Source: Quercus robur
Lineage: Eukaryota; Streptophyta; Magnoliopsida; Fagales; Fagaceae
Reading direction: 5' to 3'
DNA: 64,000 nt
NCBI RefSeq assembly: GCF_932294415.1
Contig: NC_065545.1
Coordinates: forward strand, 22,367,357-22,431,356
In this document: positions 49,001-61,846 of the stretch, one piece after another
Layout: each line of letters starts with the position of its first letter
Numbering within the stretch: the stretch's first letter is position 1
Made by a program: the position numbers and the translations under genes
The notes under the pieces: model-generated
What the model was told of the DNA's origin: nothing
Databases searched by the model: none
Seen by the model: only the letters and a program-made list of their open reading frames with translations

Positions 49001-50507
49001 CATGGATTCCTTTTCAGACTCAGCTTGTGAAAGCTCTCCCAACAACTTCTTGATACTTGGAGTCCAATACCTAAAGAAGCCCTGAAAATGCCAGGCAAGA
49101 AACAAAATAAAAAATAGTTATGAGATATAAAACCCAAATTAATGTGCTGCTAAATAAGGCACTTTAGAATTATTTTAACCAGGGATTGAAACTGGCAAAG
49201 ATAAAATCTTAACCAAAAGAATCAATAAATCCTGGTACTACTATAAACTATGCCATGTTATTCAACATGACAGAGATTACTTCATTGCATTATCACATTA
49301 AAATTCACAGTTCAATATGATTGTCATAATGAGTGCTCAATGTTTTCCATTAAGTTGCAATTAAGATAAGAAAGAGGCATTACACCTGGTTGTTAATTAG
49401 TCCAGGTATCTAAAATATGTTCAATTACAGGATCAAAAATAATCAGTGTAGCTACTTCATTCACCACAACTTTTGCTTTCACCTTTTTAGATGATCTTAA
49501 CTCATAGTCACGAGGAATTCTCTCGCGCAAACTTTCTGGTACTTCTAAGAGATATGCCTCTTTTCCAATTGTGACATATGTAATCTGTTACAGATTGTTA
49601 AATAACAGAACTTGGTTATTGTTGTTGTATATAAATAAACAAAGAAGTAGACTACTAAAAATTCAAAGACCAAACAGTTTGCAAAAAAATTCTTACTGAT
49701 GCATCTCCAAGTAATTTTTGCTGATTCTTGAGGTGTTTTGTTAAACTAGACTCAACCTCCTTAACTTTTTTACAGGCAGAGTCATACTCCAGATCAACTC
49801 CTTCATGAGGTATGATACGTCCTGAATTATTGGCTTCTACCCAATCAAAAGCATCCTTGAAATGATTTATAACCGAATCAATGTTAGGGAGACCTACACC
49901 TGCATATATAAAAGATAAGACACTAAACTAGACTCTTTGAATAGCATATTGCTTAAAAAATCAAAGCTGCTCATACCAAGTGTTAACAAATGATGAAGGA
50001 CTCTAGATTCAACATTTTCCAAAATAACACTAAGAGAGGAACATGATTGGGCCATTGATTCACAACCACGTAGCACTAATATAAACTCTTGGAGCTGTTT
50101 TTTTGCTGCATCCTCATATAGAACCACTTTGTTGGCATTCCTTCCATTAGCCTCACTGCATCAAATTAATGTCCATAAACATAAATCATCCTTCATAACC
50201 ATCAATAGATTATGTATCTAATATATATTCTAATACAAACGTGTGTTCCTAGTCAGATTGGCTTTACCTGCTAGCAAAAACACGTGCAAGTAACCGCTCC
50301 ATGTCTGGTAGCCTGGACAGTGCTTTTCTAAATTCAAGTGCAAAAGCTAGATTAACTCCCTAAAAAGAAAAGTAAATATCAAATGCTGCCAAAAAGCCTT
50401 GATGTCAAGTGAACGGCTGTGAAAACACTGCTAAAAAATTTTCATGTCCTGCCTCATACAAGCATAGTATGATGTGTAACAGTAACAATTTATGTAGTCC
50501 ATGTAGG

Positions 50508-50541
<34 letters not shown>

Positions 50542-53500
50542 TTGTTTAAGAATTAACAAAGAGCAACAGGCTCAGACCATAACTTGGACTTATAATTTCA
50601 ATATTATTGTTAAATTACCGATTGTCCCAAAAGCTTAAGCTATTAGGAAATGGTGAATTTAATCACCTAACCATAAGTCTAACACTCCCCCTCACTTGTG
50701 GGCCTAAACTTCCCCTTAATAAGTGGGGGCCCAACAAGAGGGAATTTAACATTTAAAATGGGATGTAAAGTAAAGCTAGGGATTGAACTCAGGATCTCCT
50801 GCTCTAATACCATGTTAAATTACCGATTGTCCCAAAAGCTTAAGCTATTAGAAATGGTGAATTTAATTACTTAACCATAAGTCTAACAGTTATCATATGA
50901 ATTATCAACCACTTAAAACCCTCCACCAAAAGCAATATGTGAAATCACCCTTTCTCCCTCCCCAATTTAAAAGAAAAAAAAAATAAAGGCAAAAGTTGCA
51001 ATCATTAGCATTTGAAATATGTTCTACTCTAATTAAGTTTTTTTTTTTTTTTTTTGATAAGTTCTCTATTTAAGAAGTCCATAAACATCAAAAGATAATT
51101 TAATAAAAACAAAATTGCTAACATATATCCTAAAAATGAAAATTTTAAGACCATAGCCAACAATATCATTTTGCTATAGCTTGAGGGATATGTCAAACCA
51201 AGAAACCTTGGAAGGAATTAATAATAGTGGAATATAAGAAGCATATCGATGTGGAACTCACCCGCAAACCTCCAACAGCATCCTGCCGTTCCCTAATTGA
51301 CTCTGGATGATATAAAGGCCTTGCAAGCCATGTCTTGAGCAACCTCTTCCCAATTGATGTCACACAGTGGTTCAATTGGGCATAGAGCGTCCTTAAAAGA
51401 GGAAGGAAAAAACAATCAGAAGAAGGTGAAAATGGCAATAAAGATGTATGTATATGAGCATACATAAAGGTTACCCTGAAGAGTCTCCATTTCTGCTATT
51501 CTCAAAAATCTCAAGGTTCTCCAGGGCAGCTGCATCAAGAACCATGTATGGTTTTGAGACGATATTAGCAAAACCAGAGCATGGAAGTAACTCAAACTTT
51601 GCAAATCGAAGTAATGTCTCATCCAGGAAAGCCTGCTTAAGATAGAATATTGTGCCTCCAAGAGCAGAAAGTGCACAGCTGCCATTCTCGCCTGCCTTTA
51701 CCAGATCTGACAGAACATCTGGTAGCCAGCCCATACCATTTTCCTCCACTTGAGACTGAAGACCATCCAAATTTGTTTCATTTAAAGATCCAGAAACTGA
51801 TTGTTCAACAATACGGCTGTAGCTACTTTTGAATTCATGCACGGTTTTCTCAGCATCCCAGAATTCCAAGAGTGGAACCAAATCATTCACTAATGGATTT
51901 CTTGTATGTCTCAGCAGCACTCTCTCTGTTTCAGGACTGAGCTGTTTAGCAGGTTTTACAATTTCAACTGGCCTTAGCTCAGACAATAGACAACACAAGG
52001 CACTGCACTCTGCATCATCCCCAAACTGGTAGAGTAACATGCTTAGTCAAATAAACCACATCACACACAAAATGCATGATTTAATCGAGCTATTAATGCA
52101 AAATCTGATAAATCTACAGCAAAGTGCAGAGCATTGTCTATATGTAAAGACTTGTGATCATGACAACACTCAGAACTGAAGCTTAAAAAAGGGAATGCAA
52201 TGGTCACCCGTCACAGCCAATTGTTAACAAAAGAATAAAACACACATAGACAACCAACAATCAATCCATAAGACCTTTTTCACAATATTAAAAATCATGC
52301 ACATAGTCCCTAAGCAACCCCCAACTGGGCAGAGGGGCACAATCCAAAAAGGAGAAGAAAAAGAAAGGATCAGATGCATAAGAGTACTTCTCATTTGACA
52401 ACTAATCAATCCAACCCAGCATACAGAACAAGAGTCAGTAAAATCATATTAGTCTGATTTTCCGTAGCATACACCCGCATACATGTTACACCTGAGAACA
52501 GGAGATACACATGTAAGCTGTTGAACTTGAAGATTCTACTAGACTCATACCTGTCCAAGAATAATCCTGCTGGTTGTAACATCAACCACACAAACACCAA
52601 AAATGCGGTCTGCATTTTGGTTTGCCAATCTCTGACAGCCTTCAGTCACTGCCATTAGGTAAGAAGCATCAGGATTTGCTGACAGCATCTCTCCCTCAGT
52701 AAGTGTTCCTTTTGTAACCACTGCACATATTTCACGTTTCACAACCTATCAACACAAGGAAGAATGTCAAAAATGCTGAACATTTATTTTATCTTTATCT
52801 CTTTTTCTTTTATTCTTTTTTCATTTTCAAAAATCCACCTTGGGATATTAAGATAGACACCAAACTAAGAAAATAATTACCATAAACAATCAAAGAGAGG
52901 AGTAACAAGATGATGACTCAACTATATATAATACTTTCTACCCATAATGATTCTTTAATCAACATCCTAAGCCATAAACCATTCTGAAAGGGTAGTATGA
53001 TTATGACCATCACAAAAATGCATTCAAACTTTCAGTTAATGCTATCAAGACAGAGGTCCACACTTCAGTTTAATAAATTAACCATCTAATTAATCTTTGA
53101 ACAGGAATTTCCTAGATTGGACCTTACCATTAGACCACTAGAATCAGATTTTTACCTTTATACAAAATAATATTAGAATATCTACATATCTTCTCAGTAG
53201 TTTTAGGTACACAGACCTTATCCTTAGAACCTTTCTCTTTGCGACGAAGCTCTAGTTGTTCAGGGGTTTCTGTCTGCTCTACAACAAGAACCCGATAACC
53301 CTGCTATGTCAAGACAGCTTATATTAAATTTCATCTCCAGGGTACAAAAGGGGCTCATCAAAGAAATCTAAACAGCATGAACACGATAGAGACAACCAAC
53401 TGGAAATAGAGATATATGAATGAGCCAACCTTTCTTGCCAATTTCTCCAAATTCATAGAGAAGTTCTTTTCTGGAAATCCACAATGCGGTTGTTCTCCCT

Positions 53501-55972
53501 ACAAATGCAAGTAGTTGACAATTATCAACTTACAAAAAAGGGGGAGGGGGGTTGCACATCATGAATATACTGAAACAAACATCAAAACTATGTGTGTTAG
53601 AATGAAAACACATCTTGTTATTTTTTTCCCCTTTTCTTCTGACTATTTAGATGATGCAATACCCTCCAGGGTGAACAATAACTGATTTTTTTTTTTTTTT
53701 TTTGGGGGGGTGGGGTGGGTGGACATTGCACAAAAACAGAATATCGGTGTTGAATGCACCCAGTCTAATTAATACCTTCATATATTGCAAGTCAAGTTCC
53801 TTTGCTCCTATATGTGCATCCATTTCAAAAAGTTCATAAAATTTTCCCATCTGCTCCAGCAAAAATGAAATGATTATTACTTTATCAGTTTAACTGCAGT
53901 AACAACAATGACAACTTGGATAACAGAATCTAGCTTTGCTTAGTTAAAATCAGCTACATGTAATGTATACCTTGAAAAATAACACCTTGTCCATATGCTT
54001 TGACTTAAACTCCCACCATTGTCTCTGCACAAAAATAAAGGTCTCTAGATTAAAATACAAGGTGAAAATGGCATAAAAGATCATTGAGCCACATATTGTC
54101 TGAAAGCAAATAAGCAATCACCTGGCCACCTGATAAACTCTTTAGAAAATCAGGAGGCAAGTAAAGTGTCCTCGGATCATAGTTTGCATCCCCAGGACGC
54201 CTTCTTTTTGCATCCCTGCGTTCTCTGTAGCAAGACTAACAGTTTCAGCATATACGAATGGTAAGGCTATCCACATTACTATCTGAATGCCACAAAAGTT
54301 ATAAATAGAAATTTGAGCATAGTATTATTTCTATACTAAATCTTAGCATAACAATGCCTACTTCCATTTTCCCACTCAACATATTCCAATCCTGTCACAC
54401 AATTACATATGGATGCAGTAGTAAAGAGAGGTATATTATTCCATAAAATATTAGGCACAAAGTGCAGTTATTGGACAAAAGATAATTGGAAAAAATTAGC
54501 TACAAAGATTATTGAGAACTCACTCCCCAAGGAAGCGAAACTTTACAGCTTCACGCGTACCAAACCTCTCTGTGGCATCACCCGTTAAGGCATTACCAAG
54601 TTCATTAGATGCCTTTCCACCTACAGAAAATGCAAGCTCAAGTTCAGTTCTCAATAAGATATAAATCGCAAATATCTGCTCCTGTAATTGTAACTTCCAT
54701 TTTCACAGCATACATCAGAACCAAAAACAAGGAACAACTAAGGAAGGAAAACATAGTAAGTGATAAATCATAAGAAAACAGTGAATACAGACACATTAAT
54801 TTATAAATTAAGAACTAACTATAGTTTTCTATTTGATAAAAAAAAAAAATACAAACATAGCAATTACACTTTAGCACAAAATTTCCACATTTAGTGCAAA
54901 AAACCAATACAAATTAAAGAGGATTGCCATTGCAATAGATATATCCAAAAATAAAGAGGTCCACATAACAGCCCCCGCATATGAACTATAAATTATTCAA
55001 ATAATACAGTTCCATTTGCAAGCTGTGCTATAACATAAAGGAATACTCTTTTCACCCTAACATTTCTTGTCTCCAAATACTAAACCAATGAGATACACGC
55101 AAATATAATACTCCAATTTACTTACTTTCAGCATTATTACTAGTAGGCACCAGCAAGGAAAACTGGAAAGCTCCCTTGTTCTTCTTAGCAGACCCCAATT
55201 TCTCCCCCTCACTCGCTTTCCTCTTCCTCGACCCACGCTTCCCTTTCGACCCCTTCCCCTTCACAACATCCTCTTCTTCCTCCTCATCCAAATCCATAAC
55301 TTCCTCGACCGCCTCTTCCCCCACATTCTTCCCCCAATCTTCATCACTAGAATCATCCTCATCCTCAACAACGGCCTTCACGCCTCTCCGCCTCTGTACC
55401 GGCTTAATTTCCTTCACACCCTTCTCTTCCTCAACAATCTCCACCGCCTCACTCGAATCCAATGCACCCCGGCGCAACCGCTTGAATTTCTTGAGGGTCT
55501 CTTGGACCCACTCAAATTTCTCCTTCTCCAAATCCAATAGCTCCTCCTCATCATCCTCGTACTGAACCAAATGCTTGTTAGCTACCTTATCGAAAGATTT
55601 CACAGTGCCTTCATACCACGCCTTATCCAAGGGCCAAAAAACCCTAATCCTCTTCCCCACAACATCATCACCGTACGATCTCTTATCGTTAGGAGTTAAC
55701 GGTGAGGCGGAGATGACTAAGAGGGGCTTGTTCTTGGACTTGGATTGGAAAGGAGAAGGGGTTGTAGGGCTTGGACTGGAATTGGGGGTGGGGGTAGAGC
55801 TAGGGTTAGGGTTAGGGACAGAACTAGAAAATTTGGAATTTTGCTTGGAAAGAGTGGGAGATGGAGATGGTGAAGGAGAAGACGAGGTCGTTTTGGTGAA
55901 GAAGGCAGTGATTTGGCGCTGTTGGTTTACGATTGGGGATCGGCCATTGCTTTGGCGCCGTGACGATGCCAT
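46092..55972 (-). CDS. MSH6: DNA mismatch repair protein MSH6
   Basis: MSH6 pairs with MSH2 as MutS-alpha, the nuclear sensor of base mismatches and small loops. Twenty-one exons on the complement: 55126..55972, 54524..54620, 54122..54224, 53971..54024, 53776..53850, 53430..53498, 53217..53300, 52551..52745, 51475..52025, 51262..51391, 50268..50359, 49977..50155, 49697..49899, 49483..49584, 48919..49081, 48260..48549, 48045..48182, 47505..47584, 47269..47368, 46876..47005, 46092..46342. They total 3933 bp, 1310 residues, phase-consistent and without stops. Residues 18-25 form a PCNA-binding PIP box (QRQITAFF). A Tudor domain lies at ~103-156, as in other plant MSH6. Exon 5 has the mismatch-reading motif [10 protein letters not shown]. 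The ATPase has Walker [11 protein letters not shown] (exon 16) and Walker [14 protein letters not shown] (exon 18). A TRIM sits in the intron at 50360-51261. Confidence 0.95.
50509..50540. repeat. (TA)n microsatellite in an MSH6 intron
   Basis: About 15 TA units within the MSH6 intron that also holds the TRIM. Confidence 0.8.
50608..50888 (-). mobile_element. TRIM retrotransposon in an MSH6 intron
   Basis: A 281-bp element with terminal direct repeats at 50608-50684 and 50813-50888, about 95 percent alike. On the minus strand each reads TGTTAGACTT to AATTTAACA. Directly after the right (5') repeat comes TGGTATTAGAGC, one base from the classic initiator-Met tRNA priming site. Before the left (3') repeat is the purine tract GAGGGGGAG. 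Only 128 bp lie between the repeats and no ORF is present. Flanks ATTAT and GTTAT agree at 4 of 5 bases. It sits in the same orientation as MSH6, between exons 10 and 11. Confidence 0.82.
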
Positions 55973-56091
55973 TGTGATTTGAATGAAAAATGCGTTTGAT
56001 GAGAGAGTGTGAGAAATGAGAAGAAGAAAGTGAAAACAAAAAAAGAAAAAGGTGAGTTTAGATTATAGAAATTCGGGAGTGTGAGTTTGGG

Positions 56092-56166
56092 TATGGCGGG
56101 AAAATTCCCGGGGTTTGGGGGTTTCGGTTTCTGTTTCGGAGATGGATAGATTGGCTTTGGCGGGAA
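56092..56166 (-). promoter_or_regulatory. Two E2F-like sites in the MSH6 promoter
   Basis: TTTTCCCGCC (minus strand, 56095-56104) and TTCCCGCCAAA (minus strand, 56156-56166) lie 120-195 bp upstream of the MSH6 ATG. They fit the plant E2F consensus TTTSSCGC or its reverse TTTGGCGGGAA, which drives S-phase genes. A further TTTGGCGC lies inside coding exon 1 near 55912. Confidence 0.55.
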
Positions 56167-56299
56167 TTTTGGTTTGGGGAGTGTGAGTAGAAATGCTGCG
56201 CCGCGCGCATCCATCCTCTCGTTTTTTTTGACGCGCGAACCTGTCCTCTCTTTGTGTCTTCTAACTGGATACAGTAGTTTTTTTTATACAAACATATAA

Positions 56300-56935
56300 A
56301 TTTTACTTTATATAAGTGTACGTGAGTCCCCTTTTTGAAGTATTAAACTTCGGCATTTATCCTCCACACTTTACAATCACTTATATTTATAAAGTAACCA
56401 TCATTTTAAGAGTGTGCAGTAGTAATTCAGTAGTATTTTTTATTTAACGTACAAATTGTATAGTTTTTTTTTTTTTTTTTTAAATACTAATTTCACAGCT
56501 ACCATTAGAGAAAAGGGATTTGAATTAATATCACTAGAGTTCCAAAAATGGTAAGTTGAGTTAGTACTTGGTATTTTAACTTAATTTAAAACTTTATTTT
56601 ATCACAACTTAAGTTTTTTGGCCAATTAATAATTTAATATGGTATATGTATGCAAGTCTCCTTCTTGGAGACTTAAACCCCGACCCTTACCCTCCACACC
56701 CTACAATCACTTATACTTGTGGAATGACTATCATACCAAGAGTGCATAATAATAATTCAATAGTATTTTTTATTTAACGTACAAATTGCATAACTTTTAA
56801 AAAAAAAATACTAATTTCACAGCTACTATTAGAGAAAAGGAGTTTGAATTAAAATCCCTAGAGTTCCAAAAATTGTAAGTTGAGTTAGTACTTGGTATTT
56901 TAAATTAATTTAAAACTTTATTTTATCATAACTCT
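56300..56935. repeat. ~310-bp imperfect tandem duplication
   Basis: Units at about 56300-56608 and 56640-56935 share TTTTTTATTTAACGTACAAATTG, AATTTCACAGCTAC, GAGAAAAGG and GTTGAGTTAGTACTTGG in the same order. No function seen. It lies upstream of MSH6. Confidence 0.8.
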
Positions 56936-56939
56936 CTCA

Positions 56940-57205
56940 CGGGCTCTATCACCCCTCCTGCCAGTATCTACAATTTGATCTCAGGGTCCTTACTTCAAGC
57001 TACTCGATCCAAGGAATGCTTGTTTTCTGTTGTGCCATGGTGTGGTAATAAAGTAGCACATGGGTTAGCCCAACACACTAAGTCTTTATCAGATTCTCTC
57101 ATTTGGTTAGGAACTTGTCCTCCTTTTGTGGAGCAATTAGTGGCTTTTGATGTAATGTTTTCTTCTTCTTAATAAATTTGTCGTAGTTCGCATCAAAATA
57201 ATAAT
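56940..57205 (+). pseudogene. LINE RNase H tail fragment
   Basis: An open segment at 56975-57172 reads like the end of the RNase H domain found in plant LINE or reverse-transcriptase-like proteins (VPWCGNKVAHGLAQH, then LIWLGTCPPFVEQLV). A stop and an AATAATAATA tail follow. It is 5'-truncated. Confidence 0.65.
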
Positions 57206-58730
57206 AATAATTTAATATGCTATCAAAGTATGAGGAATTCCCTATCTCCTCTACTATTGCTCAAAAATAACATGTTATAAAAAAATAAAATAAAGAAGTA
57301 AAAGCTCTCACTTTGGGGAAAAAGTAAACAAAAAAAAAAGGGAAAAAATACATCTTTTATAGGCCGATAGAAAGGAAAAAATACATCTTCAATTGGGCAA
57401 TAGAATATCTTGTCTATTTATGGTACAATGTAAACATTTTAATTAAAGCCCAAAATTTTAATAAATAACATTTAAAAAAATAATATACTCTTTTTTTATA
57501 TTCAACATTTTGCTAATATTCCTTCAAAAAAGAAACATTTTATTAATATGTTTTATTATGTTTGTTGTAATCTAAGAAATCAAAAATTTTCAATCCTCCA
57601 AAAAATTTACTCTTTCTTTCTCTTTTATAAAAATTATAGTTATAATTAATAGCTTTTGAGACGAATTCATTACTGAAATTTATTATTCAATAACTAAAGT
57701 CAACGTTGCCAAGAGAGACTATAACTATCTAAAATATGATATTTATTATGATACTATTCTAAAATACATTTTATAAATATACGAAAATGGTCTAATTAAT
57801 GTAATAAATTATATAAAAAGTGTTGTATTTTTTTTATAATTCAAGTATCGCTTATAAAATATTAAATAAAAATACATTTTACACTTGCGCCTGGCCCTAA
57901 AATGTGTTAAGTCAGCCCTAGATTAGACTATATTTTTTAGGGCCGTAAATTTAAGCGAGATTTCAAAAGAATCTGTTTGAAATTGAATCAAGGTATCCAA
58001 TAAAAATACACCATTTATAATTTACAAATCTTTAAAAATATATATTTAAATTTAAAATATTTTACGTATATGAAAAATCTTCATATAAGTATGGTCATAT
58101 TTGCATGAAGACATTTAACGTGCCAATAAAACAGTTAGTATTTCATGATTTCTGCATGATCATGATTGTATTAGTACAAAGAAACCAATAAAGTTGTTAA
58201 AAAAAAAAAAAAAAAAGCAAACATGAAATTGAAAGCTTTGCAAAAAAGTGTTAAACGAGTATCATCATTAGGATATTGAAAGAAACTAATATCTCTTCAT
58301 AAAAGGCATCACTTTAAATTGTCGCATTAGATCACAAAATGTGTTGAGTTAGCATTGCTTAGACATCCCAACAATTAATAACCCCTCCAAGTCTCGTATA
58401 ATCATTCTCACACCAATATTTTCCTCCCTAATTATCACACCATCAAAATTTACCTTAAACTACCCTTGACATTAAGCTATTTATTTTAGATTTGGGTGCC
58501 GTTGTTAAGTGTTGCTTGAACTCTCTATGATACTTAAGGTAGACATAGCGAGTTTTCAAGGATCTATTTTGTGGTTCTCAAATAACAATTTGTTGCATAA
58601 GGTCCAAATCAATGGTCAATTTCTCTAAAACACGCCCTTCGTCCTTCTCCATAACCTGCCAAAACCAAATTGTGAGTTAAGCAAGCTATAATCCCAATGA
58701 TGCACATATCACCTACTTCAACCATAGTGA
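57206..58730. other. AT-rich intergenic DNA, no gene seen
   Basis: No gene recognised. The right part (58480-58730) may be further decayed LINE sequence on the minus strand. Confidence 0.45.
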
Positions 58731-58798
58731 CCCCATCAACACTAACTCATCATGTTGAGATAAATTGTGCAATGGCTTTGATTAGAACTTCCCTACCG
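58730..58798 (-). pseudogene. LINE reverse-transcriptase fragment
   Basis: The minus strand encodes GREVLIKAIAQFI at about 58760-58798, a segment typical of plant LINE RT proteins. Stops follow. It ends abruptly where TGTAGACATCGC begins, so an insertion may have cut it. Confidence 0.45.
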
Positions 58799-60300
58799 GT
58801 GTAGACATCGCATTTTGCACCCGTTAATAAATTTTAGTCCCTGGTCCCAATGATGAGCTTAACATGTCTACAAAAAGGTAATTGAAGTTATTTTGATAGT
58901 TTGGAAGTAATGACAACTCAAAAGTGCTCAAATCGCTTTGAAAATGATGCTAACAAATAACATTTTCTCATTATTTTGACCATAACTTTTGATCCACAAA
59001 GATTTTTTGAGTGAAATTTATTTCATTGGAAATTAGACATCCTGGGTTTCAATTTAAACACAAATTTTGTCTAATTTGGACTTATATTAAGTGAGTTATG
59101 ACCGTTTGAAATCGGGCCAACTCAGCAGTCAAAATTAGGGTTTCTAGGGACACATGCATGCATGCGCATCCCCAAACCTGCATACGTAGGCTGATTTCCA
59201 AAAGCCCAAATTTCATTTTGTAGGGCCCAAAGCCTCCCTCTTTGATGGGCCCCAGCCCCTAGACCCTTTGGAACGTCTAAAACCCTCTAAATGAGTCTGA
59301 AAACCCTAGTTTAAACATATAAATACAACCTTATGCCTCCAAACTCAAACCCTAGCTAGAGAGAGTAGATTTTTGACCTAATATATTTCAAAAACTCTTT
59401 CTTTTCTCTGCATCTTCTGTACACAACCACCAAGCACGTTTTTTAATCCTTAAAAAACCTCTTTTTAGTTAATTCTAAGGCAGAAACTTGTTCTCATTTG
59501 AATTTCTCAAACCCTTTTCAAAACTAATATTGTTTTAGAGTTGTGATTACAAATCTTCTGTTTGCTTTGATATCTTAGTGAATCTTGTTTTGTAGGCACT
59601 GAATGGCCGATTAAATATCAACCAAGTTGTGTTCCATAAGTAAGGTGAGTCTCTCTTCATGAGTTTTCCTTGATTAGAGTTTTTATAACTTGTGTTCTTG
59701 TCGTTCTTAATTGACTTATATGTTATATATTCTTAAAAATATGCTTTGCTTTGTTTTTTATTTTGTTTTGTTGTATCTCATCATGTTTTGATTGGAGAGT
59801 TTAGTGATTGGATATATTGATGAACATGTTTTGATGTGCTAAGTATTGTTCTTGTTCGTTGTTAGATCTAATGCATGTTTAGGAATAGATTTTGTTTTGG
59901 ATATCTTTGTTGTTAGTTTAGGCTGTTTATTTTTTATATTAGAAGCATGTTTAGGTTGTTAGTTTCTTTGTTTTAAGTTTCTGCTTTGTTTTTCTTTGCA
60001 TTATCGTGTCTGGGCTAGGGCTTTCTGGGCATGTATGCATATGCATACCTCTTGCATGCATACGTAAACTTGAAGTATGCATACACATACAACTAGGCTG
60101 CATACGAAGACCTATGTATGTGCATACATACTCGTGCCCAGAAACCCTAATCCAAGTTTTTCTACTTTTGTTTCCTTATTTCATTATGCTTCTGTTTTGA
60201 CCATTCTTTTTGTTTTTTAGTCTTTATTTCTTTGTATGTTTACCTTTAACATGTTAGATTAGGTTTTTCTCCCAATGTTTTCCTTAGGTGGCGTTTTTTT
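58799..60300 (+). other. Promoter-bearing repeat, possibly an LTR
   Basis: Begins TGTAGACATCGCATTTTGC, an LTR-like start, right after a LINE fragment. A TATA-like CATATAAATACAA lies at 59316-59328, followed by a pyrimidine-rich leader. Clusters of CATGCATGC and GCATACG motifs occur at 59150-59195 and 60030-60130. No 3' border, duplication or internal coding region was found. Confidence 0.3.
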
Positions 60301-60369
60301 TAGCGACGTACTTAAATTCGCCGCTACAAGTGGTATACTGTGACGTTTCTAAAAAATGCTACTAGAGAG
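60301..60369. other. Left part of a possible CACTA-like end
   Basis: TAGCGACGT and GCCGCTACAAGTGG here, and GCAACGTTTT and ACGTCGCTATA at 61880-62045, look like one set of inverted subterminal repeats split by the hAT insertion. The class is a guess. Confidence 0.3.
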
Positions 60370-61170
60370 CATAGTTTTAAAAACCGGACCGGACCGGCCA
60401 GTCCGACCAGTTCAACCGGGAACTGGTCTCTAATCCGGTCCGGTTATGATATAAAACCGGAAATCATTAAAAAACCGATGAACAGTAAAAACCGTCCGGT
60501 TCAACCTGAGAACCGGAAAAACCGGAGGTCGAACCGGTTAATGACCGGTTGGAATTTTTTTTGATTTTCCTGGGAAAGCTACGTCATTTTGCTGCCGTTT
60601 TGGTGCTTTGAATTTCCACAAATGTCCTAAAATGTAGAAACAAACCCTAACTCCTAACTCCTAAGTCTAAAGTTCTCTAACTCTCCCATTCCCATCTCAC
60701 TCACGAAATCACTCTGCCTCAGCCCTCAGCCTCACGATCACTCTGCCTCAGCCTCAAATCTCAACTCTCTCATCTCACAATCGGTCAAGCACTCAAGCTC
60801 TCTCTGCGTCACGCACCGCGCACCGGCACCGGCACCGTTACGCACCGCGCACAAGCTCTCTCAGCTGAGGTTTTTTCTTCTTTCTTTTTTCCAAGCCCGC
60901 CCTCGCCCTCGCCCTCTCCCTCGCCTTCACTATTTGCTTCGCGCACAGCGGCAGCGGCACCATCTCCCTCAGATCAGTCAAGCTGAGGTTTTTTCCTTTT
61001 TCTTTTTTCCAAGCCAGCCCTCGCCCTCACCCTCGCCCTCGCCCTCACTCTCTGCTTCGCGCACAGCGACAGCGGTAGCGGCACCCTCTCCCTCAGATCG
61101 GTCAAGCTGAGGGTTTTTTTTTTCTTTTTTCCAACCCCGCCCTTGCCCTCGCCCTCACTCTCTGCACCCT

Positions 61171-61219
<49 letters not shown>

Positions 61220-61838
61220 CGGCTTCATCAGGTAATAAACTAATAGTTAATATATATATATATATATTTATATGTGTATATTTTTATTAGAAGACAAAGC
61301 TATAGATGAGTTGAGTTTGTTTGGATGTCCTTTGGCTTTGGATGCCCTACATTTTTTGTGGTTGGGTTTGGATGGTAACTTTGGTGGATTTGAAGCAAAG
61401 CAGGGAGAATGATAAGCCAAGTCACCATTTTGTATAAATTGTTGAGTCTGTTGAATAGGATATGAATATGTGTATCTATTGAATAGAATAGAATATGAAT
61501 GATAAGCCAAATCATCATTTTGTATAAATTGTTGACTGATTTTCCTGTAATTGCCTAATTGGAGGAGGATTTTTTTGATGGGCTTTCAATGACTTGTTGA
61601 TAAATGTTGTAAATCAGTAAATGTGTGGCATTAAACTCTTTGTGATGTGCTAGTCATGAGTCTAATTATGTTTTTAGTATATTAAAAAATTATTAATTAT
61701 TTATATAATTTAAATAAATATTAATTAAATTATTTATGACGTCATCGGTTCGACCATTGGTCGGACCCCGGTCCGACCATAAAACCAGTAATTAGTTCAT
61801 TTTTCGGTTCTTTCACCGTACCGGTTTTTAAAACCATG
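60370..61838. mobile_element. Non-autonomous hAT element with GC-rich internal repeats
   Basis: 1469 bp flanked by a perfect 8-bp duplication CTAGAGAG (60362-60369 and 61839-61846). Terminal inverted repeats: CATAGTTTTAAAAACCGG on the left and CATGGTTTTAAAAACCGG (complement of the right end). Subterminal DNA is dense in ACCGG and CCGGTT motifs on both sides. The interior (about 60700-61170) is unlike its surroundings: three imperfect units of roughly 125 bp with CCCTCGCCCTCGCC, GCTTCGCGCACAGCG and TCAGATCGGTCAAGCTGAGG. A T run of about 50 ends them near 61219. A (TA)n run lies at 61249-61267. No transposase is visible. Confidence 0.8.
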
Positions 61839-61846
61839 CTAGAGAG

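Noticed and set aside
55176-55982. Plus-strand open frames of 129 and 135 codons
   Set aside because: Antisense shadows of the Ser/Pro- and acidic-rich first exon of MSH6.
60974-61228. Minus-strand frame starting with a long Lys run
   Set aside because: Comes from the ~50-base T run and the GC-rich internal repeats of the hAT element.
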